DNA from: an uncultured Oscillospiraceae bacterium
GTDB lineage: Bacteria; Bacillota; Clostridia; Oscillospirales; Oscillospiraceae
Length of the DNA: 59,950 nucleotides
Direction of reading: 5' to 3'
Assembly (NCBI GenBank): GCA_947629915.1
Contig: CANRFN010000021.1
Span: 1 to 59,950 of the forward strand
A program made the position numbers and the translations under genes. The notes beneath the pieces were generated by a model. That model saw only the letters and a list, made by a program, of their open reading frames with translations, did not search any database and was not told the origin of the DNA. Shown piece by piece: positions 1 to 7,660 of the stretch. Position 1 is the first letter of the stretch. Each line of letters begins with the position of its first letter.

Positions 1-1788
1 TTCCTCTTTATTATATGGGTATAACTTAAATGCATGAAATTTCGAATTCTGGGTATGACTACAATTCATGATATCAATCCTCTTGAAACTGGTCAGGGCC
101 TTTGCCAGGGCATTCACGTTCGGAGTTGCTTTCTTCGCCCGTGTAGCCAGTTCTTTGATCTTACTGACCACAGCCTTGGCGCCCTTGGCAATCCCATCAA
201 ACACGCCTTTGAACGTCATGAGCTGGATTTTCATCAGCTGCTTTACAGCGCCGGCGGCTGCAGATCCCAGTTGCCCCAAGGCCCGTGTGGCGGTGCTGGC
301 GTAGCTTGCGGAAAACGACAATAGCGCTGAGCCGGCATTTTTGGCGCCGGCGGCTATCCTGCTAAAGATCTCGCTCGCGCTCCCGGCCTGGGTGGCGCTG
401 GAGCTGTACGCCTTAAGCTGGGCGCTCGCCTCGCTGATCTTGCCGGCAAGCTCGTCATACTGCGCATAGCCGGGGCCGAAACCGCGTGCCTCAAGCTCTT
501 TGAGCTCTGCCTTCCACTGTTGCAGATTCTGGTAGATCTCCACGATTTTCGGGTTTGTCTGCTCTAACTCTTTGCGGATCTCCCGAATTTGTGCCTTGGT
601 CTCCTCGTACTCTGCATTGTACGTGTTGCCGCTCGCCTTCATCTCATCGCGCTTCTCGATGAGCCGCTGCAGTTCCTCTTCCATTTTCTCAATGGTTCGA
701 AGCTTCTCTTCTTCCGGCGGCGCAGTGCTCTTGCCCGCTACCTGTGCGGCCAGTTCGTTGAGCTGCGCACGGGCTTCAATCAGCTGCTGCAAGGCGGCGG
801 CCTCTTCCTCCGTGCCCCTGGTACGGAGGAAATTAGTCTCGGCGATACGCTCGTTTAGCTTGGCCTGCTCGATCTCCTCAGCGCCTATCAGGTCTCTGTG
901 CTGCGCAAGCTTCGCTTCGGCCTCCTGTAGCAGGGCGTTCAGCTGCTGCCATTCCGCCGTGTTCGATACGGTCGTAAAAGCGGCGCCTTGTGCTTCCATG
1001 TTGTCTAAAGCGGCTCTGTATTCCTCCGCCTTTGCCGTCATGGCCTCCAGCTGCTTCGCGGCCGTTAACCATCTAGAACTATTCTGCTTTACGCCTAGAG
1101 CATCTAACTCTTTCAGTTTCGCCCGGTACTTCTCCGCCTGATTGACGGCGTTTTCCCAGGTCTTCTCAAGACTCGCATACTCCTCGGTTTTGACGGTCTG
1201 TCCGCCGATCTCGTCTAATTTCTGCCGGAGGGTGTCGACTTCAATGCCAGCCTTCTGCAGGTCGCTCACGAACTTAAGCACGCCCGCGCCGCTGGTAAAG
1301 CCTTTCTCAATCGTTGCATCCAGCCGGCCCATCGTGCTTTCCAGCTGTCGGGCGTCCTTCTGTGGCTCCTTGAACATTTGCGATAGCTCTGCTTGTGATA
1401 CCGCTGCCGCCTGCGCCGCCTGTTGGGCCGCCTCTTGTGCGGCTTGCCCGCTCTGCGTCTGGGCCTGTGCCTGCTGCTGGGCTGCTTGCGCCGCCTGTTG
1501 CGAGGCCTGCGCCTGTTGTTGTGTAGCCGCCGCGGCCGCCTGTTGCTGCTCTGTGGCCTGCTGGGCGCCGCTGGACATGGCCGCATAGATCTGCCCGGTA
1601 GTGCTGGCCAGGTTTTGCAGAAGGGGCGTCATTTCGCTGAAGGACTTCTGCATGCTGTCGCCCATGGTCTTAACGGTATCAATCAGGGTTTGAATACTCT
1701 GCAAGAGCTTGTCGGACCCCGCTTCAAAACCGCTGGTATCCATCCCGGTGTTAAATTGTAAGCTGCCATCGTGCCCGTTATCTGCCAT
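1..1788 (-). CDS. Tail tape measure protein, N-terminal part (runs off left edge)
   Basis: Open minus-strand frame from ATG at 1788 to the window edge, about 596 codons visible with no stop. It starts MADNGHDGSLQFNTGMDTSG, the SL.F.T..DTSGF opening common in tape measure proteins of Gram-positive siphophages. Residues about 70 to 135 are almost pure Q/A, followed by long coiled coil rich in E, K, L and A. Tape measure proteins set tail length and are threaded through the tail tube. The gene begins at the end of the Gp15 gene (ATG/stop overlap), the normal order tail tube, chaperones, tape measure. The C-terminal part, usually membrane-active or peptidase-like, is outside the window. Confidence 0.85.
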   Translation of the reverse strand, partial: MADNGHDGSLQFNTGMDTSGFEAGSDKLLQSIQTLIDTVKTMGDSMQKSFSEMTPLLQNLASTTGQIYAAMSSGAQQATEQQQAAAAATQQQAQASQQAAQAAQQQAQAQTQSGQAAQEAAQQAAQAAAVSQAELSQMFKEPQKDARQLESTMGRLDATIEKGFTSGAGVLKFVSDLQKAGIEVDTLRQKLDEIGGQTVKTEEYASLEKTWENAVNQAEKYRAKLKELDALGVKQNSSRWLTAAKQLEAMTAKAEEYRAALDNMEAQGAAFTTVSNTAEWQQLNALLQEAEAKLAQHRDLIGAEEIEQAKLNERIAETNFLRTRGTEEEAAALQQLIEARAQLNELAAQVAGKSTAPPEEEKLRTIEKMEEELQRLIEKRDEMKASGNTYNAEYEETKAQIREIRKELEQTNPKIVEIYQNLQQWKAELKELEARGFGPGYAQYDELAGKISEASAQLKAYSSSATQAGSASEIFSRIAAGAKNAGSALLSFSASYASTATRALGQLGSAAAGAVKQLMKIQLMTFKGVFDGIAKGAKAVVSKIKELATRAKKATPNVNALAKALTSFKRIDIMNCSHTQNSKFHAFKLYPYNKEE

Positions 1789-2372
1789 TACTCTCCACCA
1801 CCTTTTGCGCTTGCGGGAGGTGGGCCAAAAAAGCTGTCCAGGATATCATTTCCGCTACGATAGCGAACCGGATTGATACTGCACAGATTTTTATTAGCCG
1901 TGTAAAACTCTTTCTCTGCTTTGTCCAATTTCTTGTGCTTCGCCCGCTTTTGACGGATCAAAAGCACATACCCCCACAGGCCATCTCTATCAACGGCCTG
2001 GAAATAGCCCATGAACGTCCACCAATGTAAGTATTCCAGTTCACGTACCTCGGTGCCCGCAACCTTGTTGATCTCGGGGAAGATTAGCTGCTCATCCTTC
2101 TCCCAGTTCACCAACCTCGGAGACGGCTTGTCTTCGTGCTGCCCACCGCACTCCATGAACCAAACGCCTTGCTTATAGGCCTCTTCGATATCCGCCTTTG
2201 TGAACGTGTCTGCGTCCACATAGAGCCGGCTCAGAAAGATATAGGCTTTTTCGCTGTCTGATAGCTCGTCAGAATTCAGCGCTTGGAAGATGCGGAGAAT
2301 GTTGCGGAAATCTGGCTTGATCTCGTGTTTTTGCCCATTAACCGTTAGCGTCTTCGGAAGTTTCCCTATCAT
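1788..2372 (-). CDS. Tail assembly protein, Gp15 family
   Basis: A 194-residue protein resembling the bacteriophage Gp15 family (PF06854), found between the tail tube and tape measure genes of Firmicutes siphophages. The W-rich middle segment (LEYLHWWTFMGYFQAVDRDG) and the C-terminal basic stretch before a P-rich end are family-like. It overlaps the upstream chaperone gene by 35 nt. ATG 2372 has a weak GGAAG just upstream, so translational coupling to the upstream gene is likely. In other phages the second chaperone is made by frameshift; here it has its own start and lies in the +1 frame, so a fusion is possible but not supported by a clear slippery site. Confidence 0.75.
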   Translation of the reverse strand: MIGKLPKTLTVNGQKHEIKPDFRNILRIFQALNSDELSDSEKAYIFLSRLYVDADTFTKADIEEAYKQGVWFMECGGQHEDKPSPRLVNWEKDEQLIFPEINKVAGTEVRELEYLHWWTFMGYFQAVDRDGLWGYVLLIRQKRAKHKKLDKAEKEFYTANKNLCSINPVRYRSGNDILDSFFGPPPASAKGGGE

Positions 2373-2820
2373 CGTCTTCCAGGTACTTGCTCATGCGCTT
2401 GCTGGAAAGCGCGAATTCCTGCTCCATGGCGTCTTTAATGACATCGCCGATGGCCTGCAGTACGCGGATAACAAAGAACTCCCCGCCCACACTGGAAAAC
2501 GGATTCCGCTTGGCAAAGATCTGCTCCGCCTCTTCGATATCAAAGAGGGCGTTGATGCGGGCATACAGATCTTGCTCCACCTTCTTCATGATGGCCCGGT
2601 CGGTCTCGTAAGTGGCTTCACCGTTCGCCTCGATATTCAAAGCCTCCAGCGGCTTCACGATGTTAGGCAGGTCCTTCATGACGGTCTCGTAGCGGTCCAG
2701 AATGGAGAGGTCCGCCGGCCGCATATAGATCTTGCAAATCGGCTGGTTGAACTGATTCACGATGGGGATTTCTCGCGTACCATCGTCAATGACTACGCTC
2801 TTAATGGTTTTCTCGTCCAT
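2338..2820 (-). CDS. Tail assembly chaperone-like protein
   Basis: A 160-residue acidic protein (MDEKTIKSVVIDDGTREIPI start) immediately downstream of the tail tube module and overlapping the Gp15 gene. Position, size and acidic C-terminus (LEDDDRETSEDANG) match the tail assembly chaperones that coat the tape measure before tube polymerisation. ATG 2820 follows a good AGGAGG-type ribosome binding site (cataaggaggtaaaacc on the minus strand). No enzymatic motif. Function is inferred from synteny and the general resemblance to DUF6673-type phage proteins. Confidence 0.6.
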   Translation of the reverse strand: MDEKTIKSVVIDDGTREIPIVNQFNQPICKIYMRPADLSILDRYETVMKDLPNIVKPLEALNIEANGEATYETDRAIMKKVEQDLYARINALFDIEEAEQIFAKRNPFSSVGGEFFVIRVLQAIGDVIKDAMEQEFALSSKRMSKYLEDDDRETSEDANG

Positions 2821-2884
2821 GGTTTTACCTCCTTATGATTTGGCGGAGGACAGGCCGCGCCCATCCTCCGCCCGTGTAGCTTTT

Positions 2885-3352
2885 TCAGTCGTCTGCCAGA
2901 TAACTGGCCACGCGCTCTTTCGAAAAGCCAGTTTTTGCGGCGGCCGATGCCGCCAGGGGCCGCATGATACGGCCCGCCTTGTCCATGAGAACGGTAGATG
3001 TGAAGGTCAACGTCAGAAATACGCCGTCCTCCACCGTCTCGAACGTGAATTTGGAACTGGTATCAGCTACGTACAACAGCCATTCCAGATCCTGCGCTGT
3101 GGTGGTCTTCTTGCCCTTCACGGTGATATCCTTCCCCGCATACTTCTGATCCAGAGTAAGCGGGAGATAGTGGCCCGTGTTCTCCCCCTCCGGGAAAGAG
3201 GGCATGTTATCCACATACAGCAACGTTCCAGAGACGTCACCACTCTCAGTGATGATGGTGTCGGGGCTTACAAGCTCAGACACCTTCTTCCCGCCGGCGT
3301 CTTTCGGCTCTGACTCCTGGGCGGGCACAGAAGCCGAGTCAGAGCCGATTAA
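2885..3352 (-). CDS. C-terminal extension of major tail protein, reached by -1 frameshift
   Basis: Open frame in -1 relative to the tail tube gene, about 155 codons from the slip site to the stop at 2885. No ATG with a good ribosome binding site opens it; the first in-frame start candidate is GTG 3328, but coding continues upstream without a stop to the G-run at the tail gene stop. The linker (LIGSDSASVPAQESEPKDAG) leads into a beta-rich domain also found behind the capsid gene at 5549 to 5986, with shared blocks such as HY.P.TLD.KYAGKDITVK and LEWLLYVADTSSKFTFET. Read-through would give a fusion of about 320 residues (165 + 155). The domain is not one I recognise; by analogy with Ig-like extensions it may decorate the virion surface. 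A free protein from GTG 3328 is the alternative. Confidence 0.8.
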   Translation of the reverse strand, partial: LIGSDSASVPAQESEPKDAGGKKVSELVSPDTIITESGDVSGTLLYVDNMPSFPEGENTGHYLPLTLDQKYAGKDITVKGKKTTTAQDLEWLLYVADTSSKFTFETVEDGVFLTLTFTSTVLMDKAGRIMRPLAASAAAKTGFSKERVASYLADD

Positions 3353-3358
3353 CCCCCC
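3304..3358 (-). promoter_or_regulatory. Programmed -1 frameshift signal at end of major tail gene
   Basis: On the minus strand the tail gene ends GCG GGG GGT TAA. GGGGGGT (3358 to 3352) fits the X XXY YYZ heptamer in the zero frame and permits both tRNAs to re-pair after a -1 slip. The stop is followed directly by a perfect 13-bp stem, TCGGCTCTGACTC pairing with GAGTCAGAGCCGA (minus-strand arms 3348 to 3336 and 3316 to 3304) around a 19-nt loop. Slippery site plus close downstream stem-loop is the classical -1 signal. Confidence 0.8.
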
Positions 3359-3846
3359 GCCTCAGATACGGTGATCTTGCGGGTGCTCCGCACGTAGGTG
3401 ATGGACTTCTTCTCCGGAATGCCGATGGGGTACACGTTGAACGGGATAGCCGCGCCGGCCGTGTCGCCGCCGATGCTCTGCGGGATGAAGTAAGCCTCCT
3501 GCTCCCAGAACTCACCGGTCACAGAGTCTGCGTCCTTGGTCTCCTCGCCAAACACGCCCACGCCGAACTTGCCCTTAATGGACTCCTCATCGGTGGTACG
3601 GCTGATGGCGTTGGCCAACATCTTCTCGTACAGAGACCGGTCAGGATCGGCATAGTAGGTATCCATATCCAGCTCGGGCTCGTAGCCAGAGTGGGTAACG
3701 ATGGACTCACCCAGGACGTTCTTACTGGTCTCCACATCGGGGTTGAGCTCAAGGGACAGGTCATCATTGTCTACGCCCAGGGGATCCCAAGTGGTGCCCT
3801 CCCAAGATGCCGCAAACAAGAAATGCTTACGCTCAAGCTTTGCCAT
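3349..3846 (-). CDS. Major tail (tube) protein
   Basis: A 165-residue protein between the tail terminator-like gene and the tail chaperones, the standard place for the tail tube subunit of a siphophage. Sequence starts MAKLERKHFLFAASWEGTTW and ends SEAGG before TAA. Beta-rich composition (TYVRSTRKITV near the end) fits the tube fold. ATG 3846 is preceded by AGGAGG. The stop lies inside a -1 frameshift signal, so two forms are expected: the short tube protein and a longer one carrying the accessory domain described at 2885 to 3352. Confidence 0.8.
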   Translation of the reverse strand: MAKLERKHFLFAASWEGTTWDPLGVDNDDLSLELNPDVETSKNVLGESIVTHSGYEPELDMDTYYADPDRSLYEKMLANAISRTTDEESIKGKFGVGVFGEETKDADSVTGEFWEQEAYFIPQSIGGDTAGAAIPFNVYPIGIPEKKSITYVRSTRKITVSEAGG

Positions 3847-3848
3847 TT

Positions 3849-4286
3849 TTACACCCTCCTATAGGTAATTTTAAGTTGAATTTGGTACTTGGCCGCGTCA
3901 CTGCCTACCTCCGCCGGGTATGCCGTCAGTGTAGGCACGATGGACCTCACGGCGCCCTCGGGCAACTTTGGAAAATGCCGGATAGCATTTTGCTCTTGAA
4001 CCCACGCCGTTACTGCCTCGAAAAACTGCAGATTTGCAAGATTCTCTTTGGCGTCTGCGCCGAAATTCTCGCGAGATGCGAAAATGAAATTCAGAGTCTG
4101 GATCTCGTCAGGAATCTCCTCCCCTAGCACGTTTTCATGGTAGGAAATCGTGCTGGGAGAGGAATACAGCGCATATTCTGTTGGATTTTCCGCGAGATAG
4201 TCCGCCCGAAACCGGGCGCCCGGCTGAAGGGCTGGGCACTCTCTGAACCAATCTCGCAGGGCCTCGATGTTACTTGCCGCCGCCAT
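3849..4286 (-). CDS. Putative tail terminator / tail completion protein
   Basis: A 145-residue protein (MAAASNIEALRDWFRECPAL) just upstream of the tail tube gene. Size and position match the tail terminator family of Gram-positive siphophages, which caps the tube and joins it to the connector. The end is basic and beta-like (KYQIQLKITYRRV). It overlaps the preceding minor capsid gene by 17 nt, indicating coupled translation. Assignment is mainly from order in the head-tail gene block. Confidence 0.6.
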   Translation of the reverse strand: MAAASNIEALRDWFRECPALQPGARFRADYLAENPTEYALYSSPSTISYHENVLGEEIPDEIQTLNFIFASRENFGADAKENLANLQFFEAVTAWVQEQNAIRHFPKLPEGAVRSIVPTLTAYPAEVGSDAAKYQIQLKITYRRV

Positions 4287-4737
4287 TTGCTACCTCCATG
4301 GCCATCGCCCTCGCCTCGTCAAGAATGTCTTTCGCGTGGTCCGCTTTCATGCGCTCAAACCAAAACGAACCGGCAAGGGCGTTCTTGTCCGTCTTGTATT
4401 GCAGCTGCCGCCCGGTGGGGTGTTTCGTAGAGTCTGGTATGCTCCGAAACGTAGTCGGCACCCCGCTGTCGTCCTCGAAAATGGGGATATTCGGCCCGTA
4501 GACCTCCCCATAATACTGGTAGTGCGCATAAGGCCCGGGGTACTTGATGATGCCGCTTCCGAAGTCGGTCACACTGTTCGGGCTCTCCGAGAGTGCGCCA
4601 GAGGCCATGGGGCAGTAACCCTTGCACCATTCAACAACAGACTTATCTATGGTCTTCTGCACAGGTCCGCCCTTCTGCAGGCCGTAGTGCTTCACGAAAT
4701 CGGTGGGGCCGTCATAGTGTCCGCTAAAAATCCTCAT
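4270..4737 (-). CDS. Minor capsid / head-tail joining protein (gp10-like position)
   Basis: A 155-residue protein with a segment typical of HK97 gp10-like or minor-capsid connector proteins: an early PMASGALSES stretch, then YPGPYAHYQYYGEVYGP, where an aromatic-rich loop precedes a conserved G.VYG. These proteins sit between the head-tail adaptor and tail terminator. It overlaps both neighbours by 4 to 17 nt, as expected for a tightly coupled late operon. No catalytic motif is visible. Confidence 0.65.
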   Translation of the reverse strand: MRIFSGHYDGPTDFVKHYGLQKGGPVQKTIDKSVVEWCKGYCPMASGALSESPNSVTDFGSGIIKYPGPYAHYQYYGEVYGPNIPIFEDDSGVPTTFRSIPDSTKHPTGRQLQYKTDKNALAGSFWFERMKADHAKDILDEARAMAMEVANGGGK

Positions 4738-5147
4738 GTTGCTAACACCTTCCAGTGCGGCGCATTGGGCGCCCGGCGGTTGTCTGTTACCCCTTTGATG
4801 GTGACAAACGTTGCATGTGTGCGCTTGATTTCCGCCGGCCTGAGACTAGAGCTCTCCAAAGAGCCCTTAATCACGATGTCCCCCGGCTGCAGCGTAAACA
4901 GGCCCGCCGGATCTGCCGCGCCGGCGTACTCGATAGGATCCGCGTAAGACTTACCGCCGAAGTCGGCGTCAAGAGGTATGCGGATAGTGCACGCGTTTGC
5001 CGCCTGCAAGCCGTTATTGTTGACGCTCGTAGCAACGCCCATATACCAGGATACCCCCACGATTACGGTGGGGAGATAATCGTCATAGCCGGTAGCGGGG
5101 TCCACGCGGGCATTAAAGACCGTGATAGTGTCGGTACAGAGTTTCAT
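4734..5147 (-). CDS. Minor capsid / connector stopper protein (DUF6751-like)
   Basis: A 137-residue protein starting MKLCTDTITVFNARVDPATG. The opening, the middle beta strands (ACTIRIPLDADFGG) and the LQPGDIVIKG segment resemble small connector proteins found in this slot in Clostridia phages (DUF6751-type). It probably forms the ring that closes the portal after packaging. The next gene starts within its last codons (4-nt overlap with 4737), showing coupling. Confidence 0.6.
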   Translation of the reverse strand: MKLCTDTITVFNARVDPATGYDDYLPTVIVGVSWYMGVATSVNNNGLQAANACTIRIPLDADFGGKSYADPIEYAGAADPAGLFTLQPGDIVIKGSLESSSLRPAEIKRTHATFVTIKGVTDNRRAPNAPHWKVLAT

Positions 5148-5532
5148 AGGGCCACACTCCCCGATATAAGAGCGGCACGCCGTTCAGATCCAGCTCTCCC
5201 GCAAGCATCTCCAGGATAAGCCGGTCCATCTCAGCGTTTGCCTGCTCCACGCTCAACACATTCTTATACTGCTCGCTGTACCCATCTGTCGTGAATCCGG
5301 TCACAACTGGGTTTTCCATTTGCGCCGTTGCACCCGCCTTGCTATTCAGGTCGATCAGGGCGAACATGCACATTTTGACAGATTCGGGTATCTGCTCAGC
5401 CTCGGCCATGGGTTTGATACGGTCGGCGGTCAAGTAGTCCAGCCGTTTGCGGGCCTGGAATTCCAGCAGACGGAAGGGCCCTTCTGGGAGGGCCCCGCCG
5501 TACTCTTGGTACTCTTCATACGTTAAATACAT
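5113..5532 (-). CDS. Head-tail adaptor protein
   Basis: A 139-residue protein (MYLTYEEYQEYGGALPEGPF) directly after the capsid region. The YEEY..YGG opening, the helical core and the conserved arrangement between capsid and stopper genes fit the gp6-like adaptor family that binds the portal ring. It overlaps the next gene by 35 nt. ATG 5532 has a good upstream GGGAGG. Call rests on composition and order; sequence similarity between adaptor families is low. Confidence 0.65.
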   Translation of the reverse strand: MYLTYEEYQEYGGALPEGPFRLLEFQARKRLDYLTADRIKPMAEAEQIPESVKMCMFALIDLNSKAGATAQMENPVVTGFTTDGYSEQYKNVLSVEQANAEMDRLILEMLAGELDLNGVPLLYRGVWPYETLYRHYHGL

Positions 5533-5548
5533 GACGGGGCCTCCCTTC

Positions 5549-5986
5549 TCACTTCTTTGCCGTGCGCCGCTTCACTGTGGCCACGGGCGTGCCGGCTGCG
5601 GCCATGATCTTGTTCGGCTCCAGCGTTGCCCCCGCGAACGTCAGAGTCAGGAACACGCCGTCTTCTGCCGTCTCGAAAGTGAACTTAGAGCTCGTGTCGG
5701 CCACATACAGTAGCCATTCCAGATCCTGCGCTGTTGCGGTCTTCTTGCCCTTCACCGTGATGTCCTTACCGGCGTACTTGCTATCCAGGGTCACAGGCAT
5801 GTAATGGCCAGAGTTCTCCCCTTCGGGGAAAGTCTCCATGGACTCCACATAGTGCAGCGTGCCGGTTACGGCGCCATCAGCGCCAATCGCCGTGTCCTCG
5901 CTGATGAGGTCGGACACAAGCTTTCCTCCCGCGTCTTTAGGAGCCGTCCCCTGGGAGGGGACTGTTACGGACGGCTCAATTATTCC
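5549..5986 (-). CDS. C-terminal extension of major capsid protein, reached by -1 frameshift
   Basis: Open frame in -1 relative to the capsid gene, about 145 codons from the slip to the stop at 5549. It is a paralogue of the tail extension at 2885 to 3352: linker motif VP.Q...PKDAGGK, then HY.P.TLDSKYAGKDITVK and LEWLLYVADTSSKFTFET. Over the seven codons of PKDAGGK the two copies differ at four bases and all four are third positions, as expected if this out-of-frame linker is translated. A GTG at 5917 preceded by GGGAGG could allow some independent initiation. Fusion with the capsid protein would give about 450 residues. The C-terminus is strongly basic (KRRTAKK). Confidence 0.8.
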   Translation of the reverse strand, partial: GIIEPSVTVPSQGTAPKDAGGKLVSDLISEDTAIGADGAVTGTLHYVESMETFPEGENSGHYMPVTLDSKYAGKDITVKGKKTATAQDLEWLLYVADTSSKFTFETAEDGVFLTLTFAGATLEPNKIMAAAGTPVATVKRRTAKK

Positions 5987-5989
5987 CCC
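5941..5989 (-). promoter_or_regulatory. Probable programmed -1 frameshift signal at end of major capsid gene
   Basis: The capsid gene ends GCG GGG GAA TAA. The run GGGGG (5989 to 5985) lets a P-site glycyl tRNA slip by -1; the A-site GAA would not re-pair well, so this is a weaker slip site than the tail one. After the stop and two bases comes a perfect 9-bp stem, GAGCCGTCC with GGACGGCTC (minus-strand arms 5977 to 5969 and 5949 to 5941). The layout is the same as at 3304 to 3358. Confidence 0.65.
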
Positions 5990-6900
5990 GCTGCCACAAG
6001 GAAATAAAGGGCGTCCTTGCGCTTGTTCAGGATGAACACGTCCTCGTGGGACTCCTCGAAATAGATGTACTTGCCCTCAGTGACGGCGCTGGGCGGGTCC
6101 AGCTGCGCGAACTCGTAGGAAACCGGGGTGATGACGGCGGTGGGGTGGACCAGGAACATGTAGATCTGCTTGGCGTCCTCCGCCTTGGTGTAGCCGGTCT
6201 CGAACGTGAACTTGGTCTGCATCAGGCTGGAAGGCACGGAGACGATCTCCACCTCGTCCAGCCGGCTCACAGTCCGGTTGATGTTGTTGGCGGTGCCAAC
6301 GTTCAGAGAACGATAGATCTTATCTGCGTTCTCGATCATCTTCTTGACCTTGGAAGTCACGTAGAGGATACGGCCAGTGGCGGGGACGTTGGCCTCGTCC
6401 ATAGCGACCATAGCATCATCAAACAGGCTCAGCACGTTCTCGGTGGTGGGCTCAGTGGTGACGGCGGTCTTGGCCTCGTCCTCATCGTCCTTGGCGTCCT
6501 TGGTGCTCCACAGCTCGTACAGGTGGGAGATGGTGTAAGCATCCATCTCCGGAAACTTGTTTTCCTCGTTGAAGGTCTGGGTGATGTTGGTGATGCTGGC
6601 CACGGTATTGGTCTGGTCGATATCCTGCGGGTGCACCAGGGTGCTCCACTTCCGCTGCCGCTCCAGGGCCTTGGTCTCCCAGGAGTTATCATAGTTACGG
6701 GCGGCGGTGCCGATAGTGTCGCGGTCTGCATTCACACGGCCAGTGGTCTTGATGCGGGGAATCTCGATGGTGCGGGCGTTAACCCAACGATAGCGGCCGT
6801 TGTTCGGAGTGGCATACAGCTGGCCAAAGTGCAATACGTTGGGGTAGGCCTGCGCAAGAGCATTGCTATACTGCACTGCATAGTTGATAGGGCTTGCCAT
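5980..6900 (-). CDS. Major capsid protein
   Basis: A 306-residue protein following the scaffold gene, with an opening (MASPINYAVQYSNALAQAYP) and overall features of HK97-fold capsid proteins of Gram-positive phages: IEIPRIKTTGRVNADRD near the N-terminus, an acidic segment (STKDAKDDEDEAK), and the ILYVTSKVKKMIENAD helix region common in this capsid group. ATG 6900 follows aaaggaggaaaaatgta on the minus strand. The protein ends VAAGE at a frameshift-prone stop, so a minor longer form is expected. Confidence 0.85.
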   Translation of the reverse strand: MASPINYAVQYSNALAQAYPNVLHFGQLYATPNNGRYRWVNARTIEIPRIKTTGRVNADRDTIGTAARNYDNSWETKALERQRKWSTLVHPQDIDQTNTVASITNITQTFNEENKFPEMDAYTISHLYELWSTKDAKDDEDEAKTAVTTEPTTENVLSLFDDAMVAMDEANVPATGRILYVTSKVKKMIENADKIYRSLNVGTANNINRTVSRLDEVEIVSVPSSLMQTKFTFETGYTKAEDAKQIYMFLVHPTAVITPVSYEFAQLDPPSAVTEGKYIYFEESHEDVFILNKRKDALYFLVAAGE

Positions 6901-6941
6901 TACATTTTTCCTCCTTTACGGAAATATAGTGTTGGAGTCGC

Positions 6942-7619
6942 TTAGCCGTTGTTAGCGGGGCGTACTCCGGTGAAGTGGAAGCTAAAAGGATTGTCTGCGG
7001 GCTTGCCGGCCTGGCTGCTGCCAGTGGGCGCCACGATCTGCGGCGCGGGCGGCTGCTGCGGCTGAGGATCTGCGGGCTTGTCCACCACAAACGCGCCCGG
7101 ATCATCGGTGCGATACTTGGTGTCAAAGTCGCTGATGCCCATGATGCTCTCGCCATCCAGCTTGAACTTTTGGGCAATCGCTTCCGCGATGTACTGCTTA
7201 CGGGCGGCACCGCTGGTGAACTTCAGGCCGCCGGCGTGCTGCTTTACGGCGAACTCGTAGGCCTGGGCGGCAAGCTTCTCAGCGTGCTCCTTGGCCTCGT
7301 TCTCGTATTTGCTGGTCATGCTGCTAAGCTGCGTCTGCAGCTCCTGCAGCTTACCCGCGTCCGCCTGAGCCGCCGTCAGTTTGGTGTTCAGGTCCGCAAG
7401 GTCGGTATCGCGCTGCTTGATCTGTTTGTTCAAGTCGGTCATTTGGCCCTTATAGGTGTCGATCTCGCTGGCGTGCTTCTCCTTGCTGATGTAGTTCCCT
7501 TCTGAGAGGTCCACGAAACGGATGTGCTTGCTCTTGTCCTGCTCCGCCGCGTTGTGGGTATTGATGGCCGTCTCGACCTTCGCCCACGTCTCAGCGTCTA
7601 ACAATGCTTTTAACTCCAT
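6942..7619 (-). CDS. Capsid scaffolding protein (GP20 family)
   Basis: A 225-residue protein upstream of the capsid gene. ATG 7619 (MELKALLDAETWAKVETAIN) is chosen over the longer frame because of the ribosome binding site GGAAGGAGATCAACC immediately before it. The middle is coiled coil (QMTDLNKQIKQRDTDLADLN), followed by a structured part and a P/Q-rich tail, the usual plan of phage minor structural GP20 scaffolds, which guide procapsid assembly and then leave or are cleaved. Confidence 0.8.
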   Translation of the reverse strand: MELKALLDAETWAKVETAINTHNAAEQDKSKHIRFVDLSEGNYISKEKHASEIDTYKGQMTDLNKQIKQRDTDLADLNTKLTAAQADAGKLQELQTQLSSMTSKYENEAKEHAEKLAAQAYEFAVKQHAGGLKFTSGAARKQYIAEAIAQKFKLDGESIMGISDFDTKYRTDDPGAFVVDKPADPQPQQPPAPQIVAPTGSSQAGKPADNPFSFHFTGVRPANNG

Positions 7620-7660
7620 GGTTGATCTCCTTCCCGTGCCGGCCATATCGGTCTGCACGC

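Noticed and set aside
572..1588. Long plus-strand ORFs opposite the tape measure gene
   Set aside because: Cys/Ser/Ala-rich antisense of the Q/A-rich tape measure frame, no ribosome binding sites.
2338..2372. Possible programmed frameshift between tail chaperone and Gp15 genes (AGGGAAAC in the overlap)
   Set aside because: The frames differ by +1, and the GGGAAAC heptamer is not in the frame needed for a -1 slip. Gp15 has its own ATG with a weak ribosome binding site.
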